Made by a program: the position numbers and the translations under genes. A model generated the notes under the pieces. It had not been told where the DNA came from. It saw only the letters and a list, made by a program, of their open reading frames with translations, and made no database searches. This document shows positions 18,225-27,099 of a stretch of 64,000 nt of DNA, one piece after another (the stretch's first letter is position 1; the number at the start of each line of letters is the position of its first letter). Origin of the DNA: Geomonas sp. RF6 (lineage in GTDB: Bacteria > Desulfobacterota > Desulfuromonadia > Geobacterales > Geobacteraceae); contig NZ_CP087999.1 in assembly GCF_021044625.1 (NCBI RefSeq), positions 5,194,611 to 5,258,610 on the forward strand, given 5' to 3'.

Positions 18225-18287
18225 ATGCTAATACCGACCGAAATAGGGAAGCGAGAACCCACACCGACCCTGGAGATCTCCAGGTGA
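18225..18287 (+). CDS. 20-codon leader ORF before the anti-sigma-type gene
   Basis: ATG at 18225, preceded by GAAGGGAGAGACG, opens a 20-codon frame ending TGA at 18285-18287. That stop overlaps the GTG start of the next gene (GTGA), a classic coupling geometry. The peptide (starts MLIPTEIGKREP, ends LEISR) has no recognisable domain. It is either a translated leader controlling the downstream gene or the remnant of a lost upstream gene. Confidence 0.45.
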   Translation: MLIPTEIGKREPTPTLEISR

Positions 18288-18805
18288 GCGGCGTCATCGA
18301 CACATCAAGGCTTGGAACCGGAAACTTCCCTGCCGACGCTTTTCCCTACCTTGCCCCCGCCGACAGCGATCGAAGAAAGAAAACCCTTCACCTCACCATA
18401 GACAGCAGCCTCAGTGACGTCTCCCTCGTCGGTCTCGCCGTACGCGGCATCTGTGCCCACACCCCCTTGCCGCGTGAAGCGCACGACGAGATGGAGATAT
18501 GCGTCGTGGAAGCGGTCACAAATGCCATCTGTCACGCCTACCACTGCAAGCCGGGATTCACCGTCGAGGCCACGATCATCCTGTACGACGACAGGATCTG
18601 CTTCGAGATCTCCGAATACGGCACCGCGATGGATGCCTTCCGTCCCCCCACCCTCGAATACGACCCCTCGGAGACCGCCTGCCTCCCCGAAAAGGGAATG
18701 GGACTCTTCATCATCAGCTCCATCATGGACAAGGTGAACTACCGCTCCAGCAACGGGAGAAACACCCTGTCATTCTGCAAGTATTTCTCCCCCGAAAGCT
18801 GCTGA
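18284..18805 (+). CDS. anti-sigma-factor-type histidine kinase-like ATPase (RsbW/SpoIIAB)
   Basis: The 173-aa protein is a stand-alone GHKL ATPase of the HATPase_c_2 type. It has an N-box-like EICVVEAVTNAICHAYHC near residues 71-88 and YDDRICFEISEYG near 100. The ATP-lid glycines follow in PEKGMGLFIISSIMDKV near 137-153. Relatives bind sigma factors or phosphorylate STAS antagonists in partner-switching modules. No STAS or PP2C partner is adjacent. The start is GTG with GGAG 9 nt upstream, overlapping a small upstream ORF. Confidence 0.85.
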   Translation: MSGVIDTSRLGTGNFPADAFPYLAPADSDRRKKTLHLTIDSSLSDVSLVGLAVRGICAHTPLPREAHDEMEICVVEAVTNAICHAYHCKPGFTVEATIILYDDRICFEISEYGTAMDAFRPPTLEYDPSETACLPEKGMGLFIISSIMDKVNYRSSNGRNTLSFCKYFSPESC

Positions 18806-18818
18806 TTCCCCCTGTCTC

Positions 18819-19370
18819 TCACCACGATCGCTGCAGGCGCAGCCCGATGAACTCCGGCCCTATCACAGGTGCAACGTGGGTCGCGTTTTCCGGCGTCACG
18901 AACAGCTTCCCCACACCGTAGGCAAGCCCTGCGGCAGCGACGACGTCATACCAGTGATGCTTGTTGTTGTCCACACGCACGTAGGCGATGTACCCCGTGG
19001 CGAGCCAGGCCGGGACCCCGTAGCTCCATCCGTAGCGCTCTTGCAGGAACGAGGCACCCGCCCCTGCAAAGGCAATGTGGCCGGAGGGAAAGCCATACGG
19101 GTGGCCGTTCGGGCGCTCACCGAGCCCGGTCTGGTTGAACCCGAGCCTGAGAACGGAAGTGAGAGCCTGATTTGCCACCATGTTTCGCAGCCACTGCTTT
19201 TCCCCTTCGACGTCATCCTTGTAGAAGGCGATCCCGATGGCAGCGGCCGGAACGACGGCAAGGAGGACATCGCCAGCCAGCACTTCATGATGGCTCGCAG
19301 CGGAAGCCGGAGTAAGTGAGGCGGAGCAGAGGACAACGGCAGCAATGACAACGCAACAAACCCTACGCAT
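18819..19370 (-). CDS. PAP2-superfamily phosphatase, exported
   Basis: The 183-aa protein begins with a signal-like sequence (VCCVVIAAVVLCSASLTPASA). It carries a short PAP2 domain with ERPNGHPYGFPSGH near residues 84-97, holding the motif-2 histidine, and VRVDNNKHHWYDV near 133-145, holding the motif-3 histidine and aspartate. Motif 1 is weak. Such enzymes dephosphorylate lipid phosphates, for example undecaprenyl pyrophosphate, at the periplasmic face. AGGGGGAATC precedes the ATG. It converges on the anti-sigma-type gene. Confidence 0.85.
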   Translation of the reverse strand: MRRVCCVVIAAVVLCSASLTPASAASHHEVLAGDVLLAVVPAAAIGIAFYKDDVEGEKQWLRNMVANQALTSVLRLGFNQTGLGERPNGHPYGFPSGHIAFAGAGASFLQERYGWSYGVPAWLATGYIAYVRVDNNKHHWYDVVAAAGLAYGVGKLFVTPENATHVAPVIGPEFIGLRLQRSW

Positions 19371-19609
19371 GATTCCCCCTGGATTAGAAAATGGGCTTCG
19401 GGGCCCCTACGATTGTAGGGCATTAGGCGGGAGTGTCAATCACGGAAGCAGTAGTTTCAACTGGTTACACTTATACACATGCAGAGATGCGAAAAAAGGC
19501 GCCGGAACCGCGGAATATTTGGTGGGAGTGTGCCGCGTCGGTGTCGACCGGGAGGGACTATGCTATCCTTAGCTACTGTGCTGGAAAGAAAGGTGACGAG
19601 GAGGGGGGA

Positions 19610-19810
19610 ATGTACGTAGCAAGGGACAAGAACAGTGAGCTGTATCTCTTTGACAAGCTGCCGGTACGCGGGAATGAATGCTGGTGGGCGGAGACGGGGG
19701 TGGATGGCACATACCTGCGCCTCGATCGGGCCCTTTTCCCGGAAGTGACGTGGGAGACCGATCCGTTGCAGGTCTTCCTGACAACGGAGGTCCAATCCGG
19801 CACAGCATAA
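19610..19810 (+). CDS. small conserved hypothetical protein
   Basis: This 66-aa protein (MYVARDKNSELYLFDKLPVR at the start, WWAETGVDGTYLRLD in the middle) has a beta-rich, tryptophan-containing pattern. It resembles short hypothetical proteins I associate with Geobacter-type genomes, but I cannot name a family. GGAGGGGGGA lies directly before ATG 19610, which decides this start; the longer frame from 19433 lacks a site. A TATGCT box near 19560 could be its -10. Confidence 0.65.
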   Translation: MYVARDKNSELYLFDKLPVRGNECWWAETGVDGTYLRLDRALFPEVTWETDPLQVFLTTEVQSGTA

Positions 19811-19840
19811 GCCATGGAGCGGAATCGATCGCAGCGGTCT

Positions 19841-19870
19841 GTAGGCCGGAATAAGCGCAGCGTTTCCGGC
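19841..19870 (+). repeat. REP-like repeat family B, copy 1
   Basis: The sequence GTAGGCCGGAATAAGCGCAG continued by CGTTTCCGGC is a short imperfect palindrome (GCCGGA ... TCCGGC). Identical cores occur at 26990, 28016 (inverted) and 34308. It lies between convergent genes, a typical REP position. Confidence 0.85.
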
Positions 19871-19880
19871 AGGTCCATCT

Positions 19881-22800
19881 CTACGAGCTCAACAGAAACT
19901 CGAAGTCCTCCTTCCCGATGGGGACGCCGCTGTCGCCGTCCGAGTCCTCCAGCAGCGCCCGGTACAGCTTCAGCTTCCTTTTCTTCAACTCCATCATCTT
20001 CTCCTCGATCGTGTGGCGCATCAGGAGCCGGGTGATGCTCACCTGGTTCTTCTGCCCGATACGGTGCGCCCGGTCGGAAGCCTGGTTCTCCACCGCCGGG
20101 TTCCACCACGGGTCGAGGTGAAAGACGTACGACGCCTTCGTCAGATTGAGCCCCCTCCCCCCCGCCTTCAGGCTGAGCAGGAATACAGACGGCTCGCTCG
20201 ACTCCTGGAATCCCTCCACGAGTGCCTTGCGCCGCGACACCGGCGTGGAGCCGTCCAGGCGCGAGAAGCGCGTCCCGTGCGCGGTAAGGGCATCCTGCAC
20301 TATGTCGAGAAAAGAGGTGAACTGGGAGAAGACGAGAACGCTGTGCCCTTCGTCGAAGAGCTCGTCCAGCTGCTCGATCAGAAACTCCACCTTCGGCGCA
20401 CTGTCGCGCCCCTCCGGCAGGAGCAGCTTTGTGGAGAGGCAGATCTGGCGGAGCTTCAGGATCGCCGTCAGGGAGATGATGCGGGCCTGCGCCGCCGAGT
20501 TCAGGCGGTACGCCTCCTCCACCGTCGCCTTCACATGGGCCACCGTCCGCACGTACAGCGCCTTCTGGCGCGGCGTCATCTCCAGGTAGATATCGGTCTC
20601 CACCTTCGGCGGGAGCTCGTCGGCGATCATGTCCTTGCTCCTGCGCAACACGAAGGGGCGGGTGCGCCGGATAAGGGTTTCGAGAAATTCATCCCCCTCC
20701 TTCGCCATTCCCCGGCGAAACGGCTCGAACGGACCGAGAAGCCCCGGCACAGCAAGGTCTATGACCGAGTAGAACTCACCGAGGTGATTTTCCACCGGCG
20801 TTCCGGTGAGGGCTACCTTGAATCTCCCCTTCAGCCGCCTCACGGCCCCGGTCGTCTCCGCATGGATGTTCTTCACCGCCTGCGCCTCGTCAAAGACGAT
20901 GACATGGAAGCGAAGCTCTGAGAGCTCCTCGATATCCCGCTGCACCACGCCATAGCTGGTGAGGACGAGATCCACACCCTCGAAGTGAGCCCGGCGCCCC
21001 TGCCCGCGGTAGACGAGGACCTTGAGCCCCGGGTAGAACCGCTCGATCTCGCTCTCCCAGTTGAAGATGAGGCTCGGGGGGACGACGATGAGGTGCGGCA
21101 GCGGGGAGGACAGGTCGCTGGCGATCTCACCCTCCTTTATGGCGGCGAGAAAGGCGATCGCTTGTATCGTCTTCCCCAGACCCATGTCGTCGGCAAGGCA
21201 GGCGCCGAAGCGGTGCTCGTAGAGGAACGCGAGCCAGTTGAGCCCCTCGTGCTGGTAGCGCCGCAGCTTGCTCGTCAGCCCCGCCGGCGGGGTGCGCTGC
21301 TCGATCCGCTCAAAGTTGGTGAGGCTTTCGATGATTTTTTCATCCGCTTCCGAGAGGATCACCCGCACGCCGTTTTTGCGCAGGACGATCCAGTCGAGAA
21401 TCTGCAGGCGCGGGATGCGCACCACCTGCCGCTTTCCCCCCGCGGCGAAGAGGGCCAGCGCGCGGGTAGTATCGTCGTCCAGAAGAAAGAGCGCGCCGTT
21501 TCGCCGGAAAAGCCCCCCCGCCTGCACCGCCTCGAGGAGCTCCTGCTCGGCGATCACCTCTCCCTCGTAGCGGATTTCGGGGCGCAGTTCGAACCAGTCG
21601 ATGGAAGAATGGGTAGCATCGACGGTGAAGGACCAGCTGACCGTCTCCAGCGGCTCCCCCTGGAAGTAGAGATCGAAGCCGGCGGCGGCACAGTCGCGGC
21701 GCAACCGGGAGAGCTGCCGCATCCCCTCCTCGCGAGGGAGGACGAGGTGCCCGACACGATCCCCCTGCGACAGGGCATCGGCGCCGAAGATGGCGCACGG
21801 TATCTCCAGCAGGCGCGCCTGGAGTACCGGATCGACCGGGACCTCGAGCCACTCCCCGTCCGCCGCCTGCAGGAGGGAGTGCCGCTCGTTCAGTGTCTGC
21901 CAGAAATGGCTCACGATGCGGCGAGCTTCGCTCTTGATCCCCCTCTTGAAAAAATCCGGCGAGTCGAACGCGGCGCGCAGTTCCCTGTCCCGTTCAGATT
22001 TGCTATGGCAGGCGACCACGGCGAAGCAGGTAGCGATGATCGACGCGATCCTTTTTTTGGCCTTCAGCGGTTGCGGAAAAGTGCTGCGCCCCTCGGGGGT
22101 GAAAAACCAGAAGGTCTCCGGGGAGAGAGAAAAAGGGATCCCCTCCACCACACCCTCGGCGACGATGCGCAGGGAAGGGCCCTCTTCCACGATATTTATC
22201 CGGTACTGCGGCGACACTTCACGCACCCGCCTCTCGCGACCGCGCACCATGAAGACCGCGTGCTCCAGGAAATGGATCTTCTCCTCCGCCGAGAGGGAGA
22301 GCCTCAGCTCGTTGAAGGCGGTACGCGATAGAGCGAAGCCGTCCTCCATGACCTTCAGCCACGACGCGTTCACGCTGTGCAGCAGAGGGGTGAACCGGTT
22401 GAAATAGCTCACCCCCTCCGCATCAGCTATCCGCTCGATGAGACCATTGCGAAGATCGAAGTGGTAGGAATCGTTGGCGAAGGATCCTTTCTCCACCGAG
22501 CTCCCATCCTCGAAGCAGCGGCAGACGGTGACCCTGTCATCGGCCAGGTCGAGACGGATCACGATGCGCCGGCCGGAACCGGGAGCCATCGACAGAGGAA
22601 CGAGTGCGCCGTTGTCGGTGCGGAAGGCGAAGGGATACCTTCCCCCGAAGCGGGCATTGAAGTCCTCGATCCAGCGCGCCCTGTAGTTGGAGTTGAAGAG
22701 TTCGCGGAAAAAGTGGCGGATCTGCGAAGGGACAGCGGGGTCTGAGAGGCTGACCGGTTCGCCCTCCCTGGAGAGGACGAAATCGAGGGCGCCGGATCGG

Positions 22801-23285
22801 TCGCGCTGCAGCACGAGGGTCAGGGAGCTCTCTTCCGCCCCGCCATCGAGGGCACGTTTCCCCCCCTGGTCGCCGTACAGCCCAGAGATGATCTGTTCCA
22901 GGTACCCCTCGGGGAGTTTCAGCATCGGGAGAGCCGCAGAGGTGACGGCCTTTTTCAGTGTGGCGAGGGTCGCCACGATGTGGGAGCAGCAGCCGCTCGG
23001 ACTCCAGAGCCCGCACTCGCAGGAGGTGGAGAGGGTGTCGACGGCGAAGGAAAGGGAGATGTGAAGGGATTTTGCTCCTTCCCGCAGCTCGACGGTGAGG
23101 GTACCGTCATCGCTCCAGGAAAGATTGGAAAGGGGTTGGCGTCTGCAGAGCTCGAATCCGGAAAAGAGATGTCTCTTGTCCGCCAGTGCATATATGGCGG
23201 CAGGAGGCATTTCGACAAGGTGCCGCACCAGCGACGATCTCTTTTTCTCTATCTCGTTCAGGCTCTCCCCCAGCGCCACCGGCAA
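19881..23285 (-). CDS. SWIM zinc-finger and SNF2-type helicase/ATPase
   Basis: The 1134-aa protein has a SWIM motif (CECGLWSPSGCCSH) near residues 89-102 and a long middle region. The Swi2/Snf2 ATPase follows, with DDMGLGKTIQAIAFL near 700, DEAQ near 797, and the C-terminal helicase half ending DRAHRIGQKNQV near 1070. Bacterial members are RapA/HepA-like translocases thought to remodel DNA-protein or RNA polymerase complexes. The start is uncertain: the frame opens at TTG 23285 without a clear ribosome binding site, and an internal ATG about 27 codons in is possible. Confidence 0.92.
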   Translation of the reverse strand: MPVALGESLNEIEKKRSSLVRHLVEMPPAAIYALADKRHLFSGFELCRRQPLSNLSWSDDGTLTVELREGAKSLHISLSFAVDTLSTSCECGLWSPSGCCSHIVATLATLKKAVTSAALPMLKLPEGYLEQIISGLYGDQGGKRALDGGAEESSLTLVLQRDRSGALDFVLSREGEPVSLSDPAVPSQIRHFFRELFNSNYRARWIEDFNARFGGRYPFAFRTDNGALVPLSMAPGSGRRIVIRLDLADDRVTVCRCFEDGSSVEKGSFANDSYHFDLRNGLIERIADAEGVSYFNRFTPLLHSVNASWLKVMEDGFALSRTAFNELRLSLSAEEKIHFLEHAVFMVRGRERRVREVSPQYRINIVEEGPSLRIVAEGVVEGIPFSLSPETFWFFTPEGRSTFPQPLKAKKRIASIIATCFAVVACHSKSERDRELRAAFDSPDFFKRGIKSEARRIVSHFWQTLNERHSLLQAADGEWLEVPVDPVLQARLLEIPCAIFGADALSQGDRVGHLVLPREEGMRQLSRLRRDCAAAGFDLYFQGEPLETVSWSFTVDATHSSIDWFELRPEIRYEGEVIAEQELLEAVQAGGLFRRNGALFLLDDDTTRALALFAAGGKRQVVRIPRLQILDWIVLRKNGVRVILSEADEKIIESLTNFERIEQRTPPAGLTSKLRRYQHEGLNWLAFLYEHRFGACLADDMGLGKTIQAIAFLAAIKEGEIASDLSSPLPHLIVVPPSLIFNWESEIERFYPGLKVLVYRGQGRRAHFEGVDLVLTSYGVVQRDIEELSELRFHVIVFDEAQAVKNIHAETTGAVRRLKGRFKVALTGTPVENHLGEFYSVIDLAVPGLLGPFEPFRRGMAKEGDEFLETLIRRTRPFVLRRSKDMIADELPPKVETDIYLEMTPRQKALYVRTVAHVKATVEEAYRLNSAAQARIISLTAILKLRQICLSTKLLLPEGRDSAPKVEFLIEQLDELFDEGHSVLVFSQFTSFLDIVQDALTAHGTRFSRLDGSTPVSRRKALVEGFQESSEPSVFLLSLKAGGRGLNLTKASYVFHLDPWWNPAVENQASDRAHRIGQKNQVSITRLLMRHTIEEKMMELKKRKLKLYRALLEDSDGDSGVPIGKEDFEFLLSS

Positions 23286-23460
23286 TCGGACCGCTTATGC
23301 TAACAGAAAGGCGAAACCATTACAACCGCGCTCTGGAGGGGAGTTACGAGAGCTTTCTCGACCCGCTCCGCAAATTTGAAGTATGAGGATGAGATTGTGT
23401 CGTGACGCCCCGCCCTCTTTCCCCTGAGAGTGTTGAAGGGCGCGGCGTACTGATCAGGGG

Positions 23461-24288
23461 CTACGCGAAATGATCAATGATCCACCGTGCGATGCTTCGT
23501 GACGGAGGGAGAAGCGGCATCGACTCCCGGGTAAACCAACGGGCATCCTCCAGTTCGAGGCCGTCCACGACGACCTCCCCCGATGCGTATTCCGCGACAA
23601 ACCCGGTCATCAGCTGGGTCGGGAAAGGCCAGCTCTGGCTACCGACATAGCGGACATTGGTCACCCGCACCCCCATCTCCTCCAGCACCTCCCGCTCGAC
23701 GCACTCCTCCAGCGACTCGCCGAAATCGACGAAGCCTGCCACGAGGCTGTAGCGCCCTTCCGGCCACTCCGGCTTCCTCCCCAGGAGAAACTCGTCCCCT
23801 CTCCTGACGAGAACGATGATACACGGGTGGATATGAGGGAAGTGGTGATGGCCGCAGCCGAGGCACTGCTTCCCCCAGGTCTGGTCGATCCGCTCCATGT
23901 CGCTTCCGCAGCGGCTGCAGCGCCGGCTCATCCGCTCCCAGTGCAGGATCTGCCTGCCAAGCCCGACGAGAGACATTACATCGTCCGGAAGATCTATCAG
24001 GGGAACCGCGTGCAGCGGCTCCGGCGCGGCTGCCGATTGATCCACCGTGACCACCCGCACCGGGCGATCGTCCCACACCCCAAAAAGAAGTGGCGCCTCA
24101 AGCGGTACCAATGACTCCGGCAGATCCCCGCAATAGAGTGCATCACCATGGAGAAGGAGGGTCTCCCCCTGCAGGATAACCCAGTACCCCGCCCCGGGAT
24201 CGCTCAATTCCCCCGGCTTTTTCTGGGTAAAGCGCCTGCTTATGATTTCGCCATTGAAGGGAAGATTCACCGCCGCTGGATACGTCAT
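23461..24288 (-). CDS. nudC: NAD-capped RNA / NADH pyrophosphatase (Nudix)
   Basis: The 275-aa protein has the three-part NudC layout. An N-terminal domain is followed by a four-cysteine zinc ribbon (CSRCGSDMERIDQTWGKQCL, then GCG) near 124-147 and a Nudix box GFVDFGESLEECVEREVLEE near 183-205. SQSWPFP, the NudC/Npy1 signature, follows near 220. The enzyme hydrolyses NADH to NMNH and AMP and removes NAD caps from RNA. It ends 175 bp before the SNF2 gene start, same strand. Confidence 0.94.
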   Translation of the reverse strand: MTYPAAVNLPFNGEIISRRFTQKKPGELSDPGAGYWVILQGETLLLHGDALYCGDLPESLVPLEAPLLFGVWDDRPVRVVTVDQSAAAPEPLHAVPLIDLPDDVMSLVGLGRQILHWERMSRRCSRCGSDMERIDQTWGKQCLGCGHHHFPHIHPCIIVLVRRGDEFLLGRKPEWPEGRYSLVAGFVDFGESLEECVEREVLEEMGVRVTNVRYVGSQSWPFPTQLMTGFVAEYASGEVVVDGLELEDARWFTRESMPLLPPSRSIARWIIDHFA

Positions 24289-24462
24289 TCATAGCCTCCA
24301 TACTTGATACTGAAAAACAAGCCGTCTCAACCTGGGCAGCCGCCCATAATACAGGAATCGTATACAGAAGCAACGGCATTTAGCGCTGCTGCACGGGAAC
24401 TCGCGGTTCGTCCGGGGAATTCCGGAGAAGGAGGCGTACTTCGGACGAAGCGCTGGAGGAGA

Positions 24463-24563
24463 CCTAACGTTCCCCCCTTTGCGAAGGCTCTTCCGAGAAT
24501 TCCGGGGAAGCCGTAGTATGTTCCAATGAAGGGCCGCATGAGGCCTCGCGTCCCCCCTTTGCG
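24463..24563 (-). repeat. dispersed repeat family C, copy 1 (left of IS)
   Basis: About 100 bp bounded by GTTCCCCCCTTTGCGAAGG and CGCGTCCCCCCTTTGCG, with an internal GAATTCCGGGGAAGCCGTAG. It is nearly the reverse complement of 55713-55820. The rightmost TTTGCG abuts the IS-associated DNA, suggesting insertion into or next to this repeat. Confidence 0.75.
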
Positions 24564-25642
24564 ATTTAAAGTGGACGTCGCCATTTTCTTGAACCTTTCT
24601 GACTGCGTCCCCCGGCCAGTATTCTATCTGAGGGAGGACCTCGGGAACGGACGCTGGCTCGGCTCGTACCGGGTGATAGGAGTGTCTAAACCTAGCGCTT
24701 CGTGAGGTCGTTCGAGATTATAGATGTCACGAAACCTATCGAACGCGCGCTGGCACTCGTCCAGGTCGGCAAATACAGCCTTAGAGATGCAATCCTCACC
24801 CAGAGTGCGATGAAACCGCTCGTCCTTTCCTGGGTCTGGGGATGATATGGCCGAGAATGGCTCACTGCCACACCGACACGGACAATCCAGACAGTCAGCT
24901 GTGTGAGACCGGTGAACGCGTCGTTGCCCCAAGGGCTTCCATTATCCATCGTGATGCGATTAGGAAGGCCGTAGCGTCGAAACGTCTCGATCAACGCTTG
25001 CTGAACCGTCGCAGTTGTCTCATCAGCACATGCTTTCAGCAGCACATCAAAGCGCGAATGGTCGTCAAGGATCGTCAGAGGATGGCAGCGCCTGCGGCGC
25101 GTCATGAAGTGTCCCTTGAAGTCCATCTGCCACAGATCGTTAGGGTGAGGGTGCTCGAAACTACCAAGCGGTTGGTGCTTCAGCGACTCAAGCGGATCGA
25201 TAAGCCCTCGGCGCCGCAGGATGTCGGTTATAGTCGATGCAGCCGGCACCTCTTCGTGCCCAAGGTCGGTCATTCTCCTGCGGAGCTTACGTCCCCCCCA
25301 TGTCTCATGTTGGCCCCGCAGGGCAACGACAGCGTCTTCAACAGATGCCTCTGTCTTCGATGGGCTGTTATGGGGGCGACGCGATTGATCTACCAGGCCT
25401 GCTGCGCCTGACTCTTTAAAGCGGTCGAGCCACTTGTAGCCCGTCTTCCTACTGATGTTGAAACGCGCGCACAACTCGGAGAAGTTGCAGGACTCCTGTT
25501 GCGCGAACAACACGAACTCAGACTTAAGGGCCAAGATACTCACCTCTTGCCAAGACATGACCGCCCTCCTTTCAAAGAGAGATGCATGTCTAGATCATAA
25601 AGTGTTACCTATGTCCCCGCACAGTCGTTACCTATGTCTACA
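24564..25642 (-). mobile_element. IS481-family-like insertion sequence, probably inactive
   Basis: The element contains one IS3/IS481-type DDE transposase broken by a frameshift. The right end is well marked: GTTACCTATGTC occurs twice (near 25604 and 25627) and the boundary is at TGTAGACATAGG (reverse strand, ending 25642). I could not find a matching left inverted repeat, so the left boundary is approximate and the end may be degraded. Copies of repeat family C flank it in opposite orientations. Confidence 0.7.
24624..25558 (-). pseudogene. IS481-type transposase, frameshifted
   Basis: The first frame (25558 leftward) gives a helix-turn-helix (CARFNISRKTGYKWLDRF near residue 30) and the rve/DDE core. 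The core has WQMDFKGHF (first Asp) and ITMDNGSPWG (second Asp), then YHPQTQ. There the frame is lost: the expected glycine-lysine-aspartate-glutamate block (GKDERFHRTLGED, with the catalytic Glu) continues in another frame to a stop at 24624. One missing G in CAGGAAAGG near 24830 explains the shift. The site is not a typical slippery heptamer, so I call a pseudogene. Confidence 0.8.
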
Positions 25643-25650
25643 GTCTATAC

Positions 25651-25750
25651 ACCCTTCGCAAAGGGGGGAACGTTAGGCCTTCTGCAGTGCTTCGTGGCAA
25701 TGTACCCACGCTTCCCCGGTATTCCCGGATGAACCTTTGCGAAGGGGGGA
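25651..25750 (+). repeat. dispersed repeat family C, copy 2 (right of IS)
   Basis: Starts CCCTTCGCAAAGGGGGGAAC, contains CTTCCCCGGTATTCCCGGATG and ends CCTTTGCGAAGGGGGGAC. It is in opposite orientation to the copy left of the IS. No gene lies in the remaining stretch up to aguA. Confidence 0.75.
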
Positions 25751-25942
25751 CAGGGGGGATTTCATCTTTACTGGTATGAGGGCACAGCAAACCCAGGTTA
25801 TGGAATCACCGCCAGAATCTTTTCCCCTTGCAAAAAAATGGCGCCGTATGCTAACTCTTCTAAGGTTTTGGAGGGCCCCTCAGCTCCGGCCATCGGCAGG
25901 TCGAGGCCCTCCCGAGGCAATGCCAAAAGGAAGAGGAAAAAG

Positions 25943-26977
25943 TTGCAGCCAAATAGAAGATTACCAGCAGAATGGGAGCCGCAGGATGGGGTGCTCCTCG
26001 CCTGGCCTCACGAGGAGAGTGACTGGCACCCCTACCTTGAAGTCGTGGAGCCGGTCTTTGTGGAGATAGTGCGCGAGATCAGCCGATTTGAGCGAGTCGT
26101 AATCGCCGCTCCGGATCCTGAAAGGGTGAGGAAGCAGCTTCAAGACGGCGGCGCGCTGATGGAGCGGGTACGCGTCTTCGGGGTGGAAACAAACGACACC
26201 TGGGCGCGCGATTTCGGCCCCATTACGGTGCAGGAGGAAGGGGAACCGGTTCTCCTCAACTTCGGCTTCAACGGCTGGGGGCTCAAGTTTGCCGCCGACC
26301 TCGACAACAGGATCAACAAGCGCCTGCAGGTGCTCGGCGCCTGGAACGCTCCGCTGCAGAGACCAGGGCTCATCCTCGAAGGGGGCAGCATCGAGAGTGA
26401 CGGCAAGGGAACTATTCTGTCGACGGAGGAGTGCCTCCTCAACGACAACAGGAACCCGCACCTCACCCGTGAGGAGCTGGAGCAGGAACTGCACGGGCTT
26501 CTGGGGAGCGACCGCTTCCTGTGGCTGGGGAACGGCTACCTCGCCGGCGACGACACCGACTCCCACGTCGATACCCTCGCCAGGCTCTGCCCCAATGACA
26601 CAATAGCGTATGTACGGTGCGACGACCCGGAAGATGAGCATTACCAGGCGCTGAAAGCGATGGAAGAGGAGATAGCCGCGTTTCGCACCAGGGACGGCCG
26701 GCCGTACCGCATGATTCCCCTCCCCTGGCCCGCGGCGAGATTTGACGAGGATGGAGAGCGCCTCCCCGCCACCTACGCGAACTTCCTCGTTATCAACGGC
26801 GCAGTGCTCGTTCCGACCTACGACGATCCGAACGACGACCGCGCCCTCGCCGCCGTCGGCGAAGCCTTCCCCGGCCGCGAGATTGTAGGGGTCAACTGCC
26901 TCCCCCTGATCCTGCAACACGGCTCGCTGCACTGCGTAACGATGCAGATGCCCGAAGGCACCCTCCGAACGGAGTAA
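25943..26977 (+). CDS. aguA: agmatine deiminase
   Basis: This 344-aa member of the peptidyl-arginine-deiminase-like fold converts agmatine to N-carbamoylputrescine. Motifs: LPAEWEPQDGVLLAWPH at the N-terminus, NDTWARDFGP near 83, LEGGSIESDGKG near 148, DSHVDTLAR near 205, and the nucleophile cysteine in QHGSLHCVTMQMP near 331. I choose the TTG start at 25943 because GAGG lies 6 nt upstream and it gives the usual length. An ATG at 25838 in the same frame would add 35 low-complexity residues. aguB follows, separated by a REP-like element. Confidence 0.93.
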   Translation: MQPNRRLPAEWEPQDGVLLAWPHEESDWHPYLEVVEPVFVEIVREISRFERVVIAAPDPERVRKQLQDGGALMERVRVFGVETNDTWARDFGPITVQEEGEPVLLNFGFNGWGLKFAADLDNRINKRLQVLGAWNAPLQRPGLILEGGSIESDGKGTILSTEECLLNDNRNPHLTREELEQELHGLLGSDRFLWLGNGYLAGDDTDSHVDTLARLCPNDTIAYVRCDDPEDEHYQALKAMEEEIAAFRTRDGRPYRMIPLPWPAARFDEDGERLPATYANFLVINGAVLVPTYDDPNDDRALAAVGEAFPGREIVGVNCLPLILQHGSLHCVTMQMPEGTLRTE

Positions 26978-26989
26978 GCAGGCCTCCAT

Positions 26990-27019
26990 GTAGGCCGGAA
27001 TAAGCGCAGCGTTTCCGGC
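26990..27019 (+). repeat. REP-like repeat family B, copy 2 (between aguA and aguB)
   Basis: Same 30-bp core as at 19841. Placed in the 122-bp aguA-aguB gap, it could form an mRNA hairpin that affects relative expression of the two genes. Confidence 0.85.
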
Positions 27020-27099
27020 GGTCCACTATGCAACGATGCAAATTCCCGCAGCGCCCCCAGAACCGGAAACGCGCTCGACAAGGATACAGAGGAATATAG

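Noticed and set aside
24830..24850. Programmed ribosomal frameshift in the transposase
   Set aside because: The shift site CAGGAAAGG is not a typical slippery heptamer, and a single missing G explains the break more simply.
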